Positions 12,686 to 22,139 of a stretch of 64,000 nucleotides of DNA are shown one piece after another. The stretch is from Paralithodes platypus (Eukaryota; Arthropoda; Malacostraca; Decapoda; Lithodidae). The stretch spans positions 51,453,270-51,517,269 of the forward strand of contig CM064502.1 of assembly GCA_032716605.1 (NCBI GenBank). The letters are read 5' to 3'. Each line of letters opens with the position of its first letter. Position 1 is the first letter of the stretch. A program made the position numbers and the translations under genes. The notes beneath the pieces are model-generated. The model ran no database searches. It was not told the DNA's origin and saw nothing but the letters and a program-made list of their open reading frames with translations.

Positions 12686-12727
12686 TTGTAGGCATAAATA
12701 TTAATAAATATGATGTACTAATCACGA
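12686..12727 (+). repeat. 42-bp direct repeat, left copy (partner at 13084-13125)
   Basis: The segment TGTAGGCAT(A/G)AATATTAATA and the 20-odd bases after it occur here and again about 398 bp downstream with one mismatch. Lying beside the Penelope-like relic, the pair may represent pieces of that element's direct terminal repeats. Confidence 0.6.
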
Positions 12728-12994
12728 TATTCGGCTTCCGGTAAATGTTGTATATATATTTTAGCATTCTTTATCTTCAGTGTTTTCTGTTAATAAAAGC
12801 CTAAAATGTTCTCCAAATTTAAAATAATTTTGCTCAATGTACAATATATAAGAAATATACAAGTATATTTATTAATTATAAATTATTTGTAATACAATTA
12901 GAAAAGATCGCTCTAGCAATAATGTGAAGAATTTATATGACTGTTTAAAGTGACAACACAATTGACAAAGGAATTTTGACGGCACCACTAGTTA

Positions 12995-13015
12995 TCACAC
13001 ACACACACACACACA

Positions 13016-13070
<55 letters not shown>
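12995..13070 (+). repeat. (CA)n followed by (TA)n
   Basis: About 11 CA units (12995-13016) followed by about 26 TA units. Confidence 0.9.
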
Positions 13071-13072
<2 letters not shown>

Positions 13073-13079
13073 CAAAAAC

Positions 13080-13424
13080 AGACTGTAGGCATGAATATTA
13101 ATAAATATGATGTACTAATCACATGGAAAGGGGAGAACCAGCATAGTAATGAACATCTTTATTATCTTTATTGGGTAATAGACGTTTCGGAGAAATCAGT
13201 CTCCATTTTCAGTGAATCGAAAATAGATGAAATTATTACATAAGAAAAAAAAATACCTATGCACATTTGATATAAAACAGTAAGGTTCAAATGAGTATGA
13301 ATCGTTAAGCGCTAAAAGTAATTCAAAGCGATATATAAAGAGAACAGCGTTAAGCAAAAATAAAACATACATAAATAAATAGAAAGCGTATACAATAGAG
13401 TACGAAAAGAAACTGGAAAGATAT
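13080..13424 (-). mobile_element. 3' terminal region of a Penelope-like element, with a hammerhead-like core
   Basis: Directly downstream (minus strand) of the endonuclease stop codon. On the minus strand, positions 13212-13181 read CTGAAAAT, GGAG, a loop, CTCC, then GAAACGTC. This resembles a hammerhead ribozyme core (CUGANGA, stem II, GAAA). Penelope-like elements are known to carry hammerheads in their terminal repeats. Here the conserved G of CUGANGA is A, so this copy is probably inactive. The left boundary is uncertain. Confidence 0.55.
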
Positions 13425-13905
13425 TTACTGAGTGAAAAGCGGTGTCGCAGTGGTCGTGTTGTTCAGGCTGGGCTTTAGTTTATTTATAAAGATTGATTCT
13501 GAGGTGATTAGGTCACAGCGTGAATGGCATGTGGTTAGTATCTGGAAGTCTGTTAAAGAGAAAAGGTGATAGCAGAAGAGCAAGGTTTAGAATTCAACCT
13601 GCCTGTCCGAATGGATTTACCTTGGTGCTCCAGGATACAGTGAAGCAACCAACGTGAGTAGGAACCCACGTATCTAGCAGTACGGCTAGAACAGGTGAAC
13701 TGGTAAACTACATTGGAATGCAGGTTCGTAGGAAGAGAACATTAGGTTAGAAGACATTTCCTATAATAGCGAAGAGTTTTGTGGAGGGATTTCCTAATTT
13801 CATAGCTTAGCGGCCCTAAATACGGGGGTTTAAAATATCTAGTGTCCTTTTGTAAGGTTTGAATACAGTATATACAAAATTGCCGGAAAAAACGCATGTG
13901 TGACA
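13425..13905 (-). pseudogene. Penelope-like element, C-terminal GIY-YIG endonuclease, broken
   Basis: On the minus strand the translation gives TLQKDTRYFKPPYLGPLSYE, then IRKSLHKTLRYYRK, an in-frame stop, then SNVVYQFTC (VVY at 13711-13703), ARYVGSYSRW (RYVG at 13675-13664) and LEHQGKSIRTGRL. After one frameshift come DFQILTTCHS, ESIFINKLKPSLNNTTTATP and a stop at 13427-13425. This order (linker, VVY, YVGS, EH, RTG, then E with the 'LKPSLN' tail) is that of the Penelope-like GIY-YIG domain, which nicks target DNA for reverse transcription. About 20 residues are missing after the internal stop. The reverse-transcriptase part is absent, because family B element B2 starts at the relic's upstream edge. 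It is a dead copy. Confidence 0.85.
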
Positions 13906-13910
13906 CCGGC

Positions 13911-14245
13911 TTAAGGGGAGATCCTTCACTTTTTGGTAAATTTTTGTATTTATTTATTATTTTTCTAGTTTCCTCGCTAGACCTCCATCAAGCTTAAAAT
14001 TAAGCCCCCTAGACCCCCTTTCAAGATACATTTGTACATTTTTCGGTAGAAAAATTTCCCTGCCGAAGGCCGATTCCTTTTAAATTACAGGCTCGCTATC
14101 GCTCGCCAGGAAAAAATAGAGACCTAATTGACAAGAAAGGTCTTAAAATTGACAGCAATGGGGCGAAAGTTCATAAAATCGCCAAACTAATGGGTCTAAA
14201 GATGAGGGAGAAGGTGGTCTAGAAAAGCGACTTTAGTCTCCTTAA
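13911..14245 (+). mobile_element. Family B element (B2), TTAA flanks
   Basis: It runs from TTAAGGGGAGATCCTTC to TAGTCTCCTTAA. It contains TTTCCTCGCTAGACCTCCA, CCGAAGGCCG, GGCTCGCTATCGCTCGCC and the downstream spaced 'aatggg...cgaaagt...taaaat' repeats. It abuts the Penelope-like relic. Non-coding. Confidence 0.9.
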
Positions 14246-14396
14246 AGACAGATTTACAGAAGGGTTCTTTTCCGGCAACTTCTGTTCCGCAACTTTTGAT
14301 TTGCCATCAATATGAGACTAATTTTTAACTAGACTGATAGTGAACTATTATAGCTGTCAATGCTTTTATGAGGGTACATTTAAAAGACGGACATAA

Positions 14397-14501
14397 AAAC
14401 CCCTTCTTTACCGGCGACGTCTCTTTAATTTTATTCTTGCTATCATTAGACGATATTATTCAGTTAAACAAGCAGCAACTAACAGGTTTCGAACAGGTTA
14501 A
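14397..14501 (+). mobile_element. Family C half element (C3)
   Basis: One arm of family C only: CCCCTTCTTTACCGGCGACG through GACGATATTATTCAG, then directly into the next copy at a shared TTAA. The second arm is missing. Confidence 0.7.
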
Positions 14502-14725
14502 CCCCTTAAGTACCGCCGACTGTACCGGTGACACCCTTTAACTTTTTTTCTGGCTACTATTAGACGATTTTATTCAGTATAAAAAGAGCTTCCAGCAATT
14601 AATAGGATTCGAACTATCTCACTTCGCCCTTTTAAACGACCACAGATCCTTCCTAAGCTGCATAATATCTTCTAAATATAGCTAGAATACAAATAAAAAG
14701 ACGTCGCTGGTACAGAAGGGGTTAA
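14498..14725 (+). mobile_element. Family C element (C4), subtype with 'CTTCCAGCAATTAATAGG'
   Basis: It begins TTAACCCCTTAAGTACCG and ends GACGTCGCTGGTACAGAAGGGGTTAA, with inverted arms across about 228 bp. Its middle section (CAGCAATTAATAGGATTCGA) matches C8 at 38.5 kb better than other copies, so C4 and C8 form a subfamily. Confidence 0.8.
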
Positions 14726-14853
14726 TGTTACTGAAATACAGTAAGTTGGGTGAAATAGCTCTTGTGTAAATCCTACTTCAGCCACACCAACTTGATCATA
14801 CCACTTCTCACCTTCACCAATCCATCACCACTCCATAAATTGCGCACCATGAT

Positions 14854-15203
14854 TTAAGGGGGAACTACTCGCTTTTTATGGACCTCCTTCTCCCTCGTAT
14901 TTAGCATATTAGTTTTGAGATTTTAAGACGTTCGTTCCATTAGTTTGGCGATTTTAATACCTTACGCCCCATTTCGTTGTCAATTTCAAAACTTCTCGTC
15001 CCATTTAGGTGTCGATAATTCCTGACGAGCGATAGCGTGCCTGTAATTATAAGAGGAACCGGCCTTCGGACGGGAAATTTTTCTATCGAAAAGTTTACAC
15101 ATTTATCTAGGGGGTGTTTCTTTAAACTTGATGGATCTCTAGCGAGGAAACTAAAAAATAAATCAATTAATAGCACAAAAAATCCGGCCAGTAGCACCTG
15201 AAG
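14854..15203 (-). mobile_element. Family B element (B3)
   Basis: Reverse orientation. The TTAAGGGGGAACTACTCGC end (GGGGG-TAGT type) is followed by the spaced ccccatt/ttaagac repeats, GGTGTCGATAATTCCTG, the GAGCGATAGCGTGCC core, a CCGGCCTTCGG hairpin and TCTAGCGAGGAAACTAAA. The distal end is decayed (about 15203). Confidence 0.85.
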
Positions 15204-15289
15204 TATTTAGTGAGGTGTTTACTTATGATAATGATATATACAATTTCTACGCTTCAACACATTACGATCTCCTCATTATCAACCACATA

Positions 15290-16070
15290 AATACCACACT
15301 CTCAACGTGAGCACCACACTACAACACACTAGCTTGTAATCATCACACCACATATTCACCACAATCACCACACTACAACACACTAGCTTGTAATCATCAC
15401 ACAACCACATATTCACCACAATTACCACACTACAACACACTAGCTTGTAATCATCACACAACCACATTTTCACCACAATTACCACACTACAACACACTAG
15501 CTTGTAATCATCACACAACCGCATATTCACCACAATCACCACACTACAACACACTAGCTTGTAATCATCACACAACCACATTTTCACCACAATTACCACA
15601 CTACAACACACTAGCTTGTAATCATCACACAACCACATATTCACCACAATTACCACACTACAACACACTAGCTTGTAATCATCACACAACCACATATTCA
15701 CCACAATTACCACACTACAACACACTAGCTTGTAATCATCACACAACCGCATATTCACCACAATTACCACACTACAACACACTAGCTTGTAATCATCACA
15801 CAACCGCATATTCACCACAATCACCACACTACAACACTAGCTTGTAATCATCACACAACCACATATTCACCACAATCACCACAATACAACACACTTCATT
15901 GTAATCAATCACACAACCACATATTCACCACACTATCTTGTAATCATCACACAACCACATACTCATCACACTAAAACACACTAGCTTGTAATCATCACAC
16001 AACCACATACTCACCACAACCACCACACTAGATTGTAATCATCACACAACACTTACTCGCCACAATCACC
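15290..16070 (-). repeat. 57-bp tandem array, about 13 units
   Basis: Plus-strand unit: ACCACACTACAACACACTAG, CTTGTAATCATCACACAACC, ACATATTCACCACAATC. Period 57 is a multiple of three, so one minus-strand frame of 182 codons stays open through nine or more units (motif LCDDYKLVCCSVVIVVNMW). Units decay toward 16070. I treat the frame as a by-product. Confidence 0.9.
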
Positions 16071-16246
16071 ACTCTGTAGCACACCTGTTTTCAATCATCA
16101 CACACTCACTCAATCACCCCCGACCATCAAACTACCTCACATCACGATCACCACACTGCTTCTCTACTCCATCTCATAAAAATCATCACATTTCCTCTCA
16201 TTTACCAAGAATATCATGTAGTTCAAGACTATCACAATCACTACAC

Positions 16247-16800
16247 TATAGTCTATTCGCTGTAAGTAGGAGAGAAATCATGAATTCTATCCTCTGTAAC
16301 TCAAAAACGACTTGAGTAATCGAGCTAATATTTCTACCATTTGGGAAGAGTTAGTCGTGGAATTGCTCTAGCCCGTTTTGAGTTACAGAGGATAGTGGTC
16401 ATGATTTCTGGCCTACTTAAGGGGGCGTGACCTGCTTTTTTATATCCTTTTCTCTCTTTCTCTGGCTTGTATCCATGTGGTCCCATTGAGCCTACTGTTT
16501 TAAGACGTGTATCCCCATCCAGGTGTCAATTTTTTACAGGTGAGCGGTAGCGAGCCAGCATATTTTTAAAATGTTTTGACAGCAGGCTAAATTTGTAAAT
16601 TTTTCGATAGAAAAATTTCTCCGGCGAAGCCGGATTTCTTCATATAATGCTGGCTCGCTATCGCTCGCCAGGAAGAAATCGACACCTAGATGGGGATAAA
16701 TAGTTGGCTGAATGGGGCAGAATGGATACAAGCCAGAGAAAGAGAGAACAGGAGAGAAATAAAAGAAAAACAGGTCACTCCCCTTAAAGCAAATAGACCC
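16247..16800 (+). mobile_element. Family D element (D1), interrupted by family A copy A3
   Basis: Left end TATAGTCTATTCGCTGTAAG. Arms CATGAATTCTATCCTCTGTAA and its inverse TTACAGAGGATAGTGGTCATG. The right end continues after A3 as AAGCAAATAGACC, the inverse of the left end. Removing A3 and one TTAA leaves a normal element of about 185 bp. Confidence 0.8.
16417..16787 (-). mobile_element. Family A foldback element (A3), nested in D1
   Basis: Perfect TTAA at both ends (TTAAGGGGGCGTGACCTGC and CAGGTCACTCCCCTTAA). Long inverted arms each contain the GCGAGC-GATA-GCGAGC type core. The host D1 sequence continues on both sides, so the TTAA is a genuine 4-bp target duplication. Confidence 0.92.
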
Positions 16801-17087
16801 ATCATTACTCTATCTCAAAATCAAAACACTTACCTCTCAATCACTACAGACATGGCAGAGCGTCAGCATACAAATATCATACTACATCATAATCACTACA
16901 AGCATCACATTTCATCACAATCTCGTCACACTTCACAACAAATTTAATAAATTAAGAAATATCATTGCGCTACTTCACAACCACCAACATCACCTAATAT
17001 TATGTGCTACTCACCTATTTGTCTCAACATCAAACTATTATACATTTTCCAGAACGATTGCCACTCATCTACACTAGAAATTACAAT

Positions 17088-17462
17088 GTCACATACGCAC
17101 ACACACACACCACACATACAGTACACACACACACACACACCTCGACCCTCACTATACTCCCATACCCCCTAGCTCACACCTGCATCATTTATCAGACCCT
17201 TTTAAATATTCGAGAAGGAAATTCGGGAACATTTTTTTTTATTTTTTTTTACTGGGGACCGTGAAAACATTCCATAAAGCCCCCCAAAAATAAAAATATA
17301 TAAAACTAAATAATAAATAAATCAAACCTAAAAATAGATAGATACAAACGAAAATATATACGTATATATATATATACAAGTATATATATACAAGTATATA
17401 TAAAAAGTATATATATACAAGTATATATATACAAGTATATATATACAAGTATATATATATAA
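17088..17462 (+). repeat. (AC)n, poly-T and (TATACAAG)n low-complexity run
   Basis: AC-rich tract 17088-17139, T-rich 17229-17249, then a 16-bp-like ACAAGTATATATAT repeat at 17340-17462 that replaces the left end of B4. Confidence 0.75.
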
Positions 17463-17784
17463 TTATTTCTTATTTTCTCGCTAGACCTCCATCAAGCTTA
17501 GAAAAACACCCCCTAGATCCCCCTTCAAGATAAATGTTTAAATTTTTCAAAAGAAAAATATCCCGGCCGAAGGCCGGTTCATCTTTAGATATTTAGCTCG
17601 CTATCGCTCGCCAGGAAAAAAATCGAAACCTAAATGGCACGAAAGGTCTTAACATTGACAACGAAATGCGGCGAAAGGTGTTAAACTCGCCAAACTAATG
17701 GGCCGAAAGTCTTAAAATCTGAAAACAAATACGGCTAAACACGAGGGAGAAAAGGGACCAGAAAAACGGCCCATCTCCCCTTAA
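17461..17784 (+). mobile_element. Family B element (B4), left end lost
   Basis: It starts within TTTCTCGCTAGACCTCCATC, keeps GGCCGAAGGCCGG and CTCGCTATCGCTCGCCAGG, and ends ACGGCCCATCTCCCCTTAA. Confidence 0.88.
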
Positions 17785-17985
17785 CGTTACGGATTAAAAG
17801 TGGTCGATCAAAGCTTTTGCGTGATAGATTCTCTAGAGTTTATTATTATATTCGTTTTGTTTCCAGACTGAGTCATACAAATTGAATACCTGTAACCAAA
17901 ATACAAAACTTTATCGATGATGGACGTGGTGATGGACAGTGCCAAAATAATTTCCCAGCGAACCTAGAACCACAGCTGACTGTGT

Positions 17986-18050
17986 AGGATAATAATAATA
18001 ATAATTACACAAATTATAATTATAATAATACAAATAATAATAATAGTTTA
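17986..18050 (+). repeat. (AAT)n-rich stretch
   Basis: Imperfect ATA/AAT trinucleotide repeats. Confidence 0.6.
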
Positions 18051-18565
18051 TTTGGAACCGGCAGCAAATGAGGCGTTTAATACACAATTCCTTAAACTAA
18101 CTTATGCCAAGTAGTCAACAGATTGACTTTGGCTGCCACAAGAGTGGCAGTAGGATTTTCGTTCTCCTTGATATAAATATGAAAAGGTTCCTTTATCATG
18201 CCATGATAGTTCATTAAATCATGGACAATTGTCCTGACTGTTGGTGGTTAGAGCCACTATGAGAATACAATAACATTTAGTAGCTCACATGTATTTGTGA
18301 GATATACTTTATATTGAAGACTCTGGTGCTTGCTTGGGTTAGAATTCGAATAAATCAATTTCGGCTTGTGGTTTGTGGGGATACTCCTACACAATCCTGT
18401 ATGGTAATTTGGAATATGGATTGTGTATCAATTAAAATACATTCTCCAAGTAGGATTTCCTACTCCTTAATATATAGGAAAAGGTTAAGTATCCTCTACC
18501 ACGCCGTGGTAGAGTTGGTTAAAGCATGGACAATCGTCCTGCCTGTCGGTAATTCGAGCCTGAGA

Positions 18566-18566
<1 letters not shown>

Positions 18567-18624
<58 letters not shown>
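18567..18624 (+). repeat. (TA)n microsatellite
   Basis: About 29 TA units. The 181-codon frame running across it is not a credible gene, because it also crosses family C copy C5. Confidence 0.9.
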
Positions 18625-18627
<3 letters not shown>

Positions 18628-18679
18628 TCAGTATATATACAATATGTTTCTGCATAGGGTATATTATTTGAGTCATTCA

Positions 18680-18895
18680 AGATGTTTATCGCTCCAACAT
18701 AATGGCGTCAATTTTGTTTCATTATGGCCAGTAGTCGACGATGTAATGCAGCTTCGGAAGAACCTAGTAATCGAATCGATAAAATCACTCATTAAATATT
18801 TTGAGTACCACAGATACCTTATATGCCTAATACAATCGTCTAATAATAGCCAGTATTAAATGAAGATATGTTCCGTGGTGTACTGAAAGGGTTAA
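18680..18895 (+). mobile_element. Family C element (C5), decayed left end
   Basis: Right end GTGGTGTACTGAAAGGGTTAA, arm ACAATCGTCTAATAATAGCC, and on the left CAGTAGTCGACGATGTAATGCAG, which pairs with it. Confidence 0.65.
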
Positions 18896-18910
18896 ACTTG
18901 CGAGAGATGT

Positions 18911-19274
18911 CTAAGAGGGATGGTTTACTTTTTGGTTGATTTTATTAATGACTTTATTTGTTTTCTAGTTTCCTCCCAAGACCTCCATCAACTTAAAAAA
19001 AAAAAAAAAAAAAAATTCCCCTTCAAGTTATATTTGTACATTGCTCGGTAGAAAAGTGTTCAGGCCGAAGGCCGGTTCTTCCTAAATTAGTCTCGCTATC
19101 GCTCGCCAGGAAAGAATTGACACCTGAATGGCACGACAGGTCCTAAAATTGACAACGGAATTGGGTGAAACTTCTTAAAATAGACAAACTAATGGGCCAA
19201 GTCATAAAATCTGAAACTAATGGGGCTAAACATGAGCGAGACGGGAGTCTGAAAAGCGACGCATCTCCCCTTAA
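18911..19274 (+). mobile_element. Family B element (B5)
   Basis: CTAAGAGGGATGGTTTACTT at the left, an internal A20 run after CTCCATCAACTT, GGCCGAAGGCCGG, CTCGCTATCGCTCGCCAGG and right end GACGCATCTCCCCTTAA. Confidence 0.88.
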
Positions 19275-19483
19275 GACGAATCCGGACGATTTTCCACGCA
19301 GAAGTTCCCTACGGTAAGTTACCGTGCTTTGATTCATAAATGTGAATACACAAAGTTCACATCTAAATTAATTACATCTTAAGCATAACCAGATCCAACA
19401 TTATCGTTGCGGGAGAAAGCTAACTTGGATGAATTTTACCGATGATTTCCAACAAGGTAGCTAGTGTCCTACGATAAACTATC

Positions 19484-19918
19484 GTGCCTTGGTGTCTCGG
19501 ATCACTGTCCTGTTGCATGAACGCTCAGCTGTTTTTGGAGTCATCTCTTAATAACAAAACAGTAGCAAAAGAGCCCAGGAGACGTCTACAGGACAGGGAA
19601 AGCCGATACGTGTGGATAGGTCGGCTGAAAGAGGCGCATCTGTCGCGCCGTGAACGTTGGGAATATGGCCTCTGGGATGTGATATCATATGGACGCAACT
19701 AGAGGCAAGGGAGGCGACGCGATTGGGCAGGTGAAGCCGTGGGGGAGGTGGCTAGTCAGGTGTTAGTGTGGAGTGGCAGGGCAAGATGGCAGCACATATC
19801 ACATTACGGGTGGCGGAGGCCCAAGCTAGAGCGTCGACCGCTCACAGCTTACACCTTTATAATCCCACCAATAACTACATTATTTTCCCAAAACCTCCGT
19901 CACTGGTTGAAAATTTAG
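19484..19918 (+). pseudogene. Open frame of about 144 codons with one internal TAG, unrecognised
   Basis: One frame stays open from 19484 to 19918 except for a TAG at 19700-19702. The translation is basic and Trp-rich (RRERWEYGLWDVISYG before the stop; RRRDWAGEAVGEV and GRARWQHISHYGWRRPK after it), not low complexity and not any repeat unit of this window. It could be the end of a transposon protein or an exon remnant. No domain is recognised and no start is supported. Confidence 0.35.
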
Positions 19919-20819
19919 AGGATTAATAAAAGCATAGCTAAAGGAAAAGTACGATTTGGGTGATAGGCGGAGAGAGAGTAAGCGAGGGTGAGCGAGAGAG
20001 GGAGAGCGGGGCGTCAAGTAGAGGAGTTGGGCTACGGGTGACACAACAGGTTTCGGGTTTCCTCAGCTTGCATTCCTCTTCACACCTCTGCCCTGGCCCG
20101 TAACCTGACCCCCGAACCCCGCCTCTCTCCAAGCCCTCACGTGCTCACCTTCCACCTTTTTTCTTTCTTTCATTGCCTTAATTTCGAAGGTTTAGTGGAA
20201 TGGCTAAATGTTGTTATTGACTGCAAACCGAAAGAAATCTTAATCGCAATATTTGTCTTCACTTGGTTTCCCAGTTAATAGAATGCAAACGGGTAACCAT
20301 AATTAAATTCAATAATAAGTTGGAATACAAGAAGGAGCACAAACTAACTGCTAGCCTATATAAAAAAAAAAAAATACGTATTCACAACATATGGTTATAT
20401 TAACACGACGTAAATAGAGCTATTAAATTAATTTTAAGATTATAAACTATGCTTTCTGTAGTATGTATTACGAAATATGCAGCATACGGTTTCAACGTAG
20501 TACAACGAACAGAATAATAGGAAAGAACTTTTACAATCAATAGCTTCACTATTGTAACGGGGCCAATTAAAATTAATATATTAGATGATTATAATATATT
20601 GATAATGGATTATAGTAGGAGTTTTGAAATGCTAATATCCAATGAAGTATTTGATGAAACAAATAAGCAATTTACTTTAAATATAAACTGAACATTTATT
20701 AGGGGAACGTGGAATAAAAAGACAATGGCAAGAAAGGTGAGATTGTGTAGAGGTTGAGGAAAGGGCGTGATAGTGAGAGGGAGGTAACGCGGGTGGTCCC
20801 CTTCCTTCCCTGTCCTTTC

Positions 20820-21340
20820 TACTGTCACTACACTATCTTCCTCTACACCACACTGGCCTTTCCTTATACTGGGCTTTCCTCATACTGTTTATTTCTTATA
20901 CTGTTCCCTATACTGTCACTACACTATTTTCCTCTACACCACACTGGCCTTTCCTTATACTGGGCTTTCCTCATACTGTTTATTTCTTGTACTGTTCCCT
21001 ATACTGTCACTACACTATTTTCCTCTACACCACACTGGCCTTTCCTTATACTGGGCTTTCCTCATACTGTTTATTTCTTATACTGTTCCCTATACTGTCA
21101 CTACACTATTTTCCTCTACACCACACTGGCCTTTCCTTATAATGGGCTTTCCTCATACTGTTTATTTCTTATACTGTTCCCTATACTGTCACTACACTAT
21201 CTTCCTCTACACCACGCTGGCCTTTCCTTATACTGGGCTTTCCTCATACGGGTTCTTTCTTGTACTGTTCCTTCTCATTTTTTGGTCTTACTACTGTCAC
21301 TACACTATCACCTTCCACACCACACTGTCCCCTTCTTAAA
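20820..21340 (+). repeat. 91-bp tandem array, about 5 units, decaying to 21640
   Basis: Unit: CTGTCACTACACTATTTTCC, TCTACACCACACTGGCC, TTTCCTTATACTGGGC, TTTCCTCATACTG, then TTATTTCTTATACTG. Repeats start at 20821, 20912 and 21003 and so on. The 292-codon plus-strand frame is repeat-derived. Confidence 0.9.
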
Positions 21341-21627
21341 CTGGTATTTCCTCTTACTATTTCTTCATTTTACTAAGATTTCCTCTTACTGTTTCTTCCT
21401 TCTATTCTCCCGTATCCTTCCCTATTCTCTTTTCTGTCACTACAATATCTTATCAATATCCAAACCACATTGTCTTTGCTTTATTCTGGTCTTTCCTCAT
21501 ACTGTTTCTTCCTTACTGTATACTGGTCTTTCCTCATACCATTTTTCTCTATACTCTCCCTTCTTTGTCCTTCCGTCTCCTATCACTACACTCTTACCTT
21601 CCACACCACATTGGTCATTCCTCATAC

Positions 21628-21840
21628 TATAATCCATTCATTAAAGGTAGGCCAGAAATCGTGACATCTATCCTGTGTAACTAAACAAAGGCTAGAGCAA
21701 ATGGGCTACACATTTCCACACCTATTCCCTGGCTGACTCTTCCTGAATGGTAAAAATATTAGCCCGATTACTCCAGTCGTTTCTGAGTTGCAGAGGTTAG
21801 TGGTGAAGATTTCTAGCCTACCTATCATGAATGGACTATA
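21628..21840 (+). mobile_element. Family D element (D2), 213 bp
   Basis: Left TATAATCCATTCATTAAAGG, right CATGAATGGACTATA. Arms GCCAGAAATCGTGACATCTATC and inverse GGTGAAGATTTCTAGCC. No coding capacity. Confidence 0.8.
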
Positions 21841-22139
21841 GCCTCTCTCAATAACGTACAGTCGGCCTAATAAGTGATGTCTCGGCACCAATTATGTTTT
21901 GATCAATAATTGGTATCAGCAATATTTATACATGATTACTTCTTTTTGAGTGAGATATACCAACATGTTCCTACACTTACCCAACCCTATTCAACATCTG
22001 ACAGACATTAATACAGCCCAGAGGAGCCAAGCGCAATGCCAGCTGAGACATGACTTATTAACGACACTGTACCCTTCTTCATAACGTACTATATTTTATA
22101 CTGGTTTTTCTTGTGTTGTGCCTTCCTCATATTGTCTCT

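Noticed and set aside
16417..16787. MicroRNA precursor or structured ncRNA hairpin
   Set aside because: The long hairpin is present in many copies with TTAA ends and one copy splits a coding frame, so it is a mobile element; small-RNA output cannot be judged from sequence.
18314..18859. 181-codon frame
   Set aside because: It crosses a (TA)n microsatellite and a family C element, and no part resembles a known protein.
20754..21632. 292-codon frame rich in Phe, Leu and Tyr resembling a membrane protein
   Set aside because: It is read through the 91-bp tandem array; the hydrophobic appearance follows from TTC/CTC/TAC-rich repeats.
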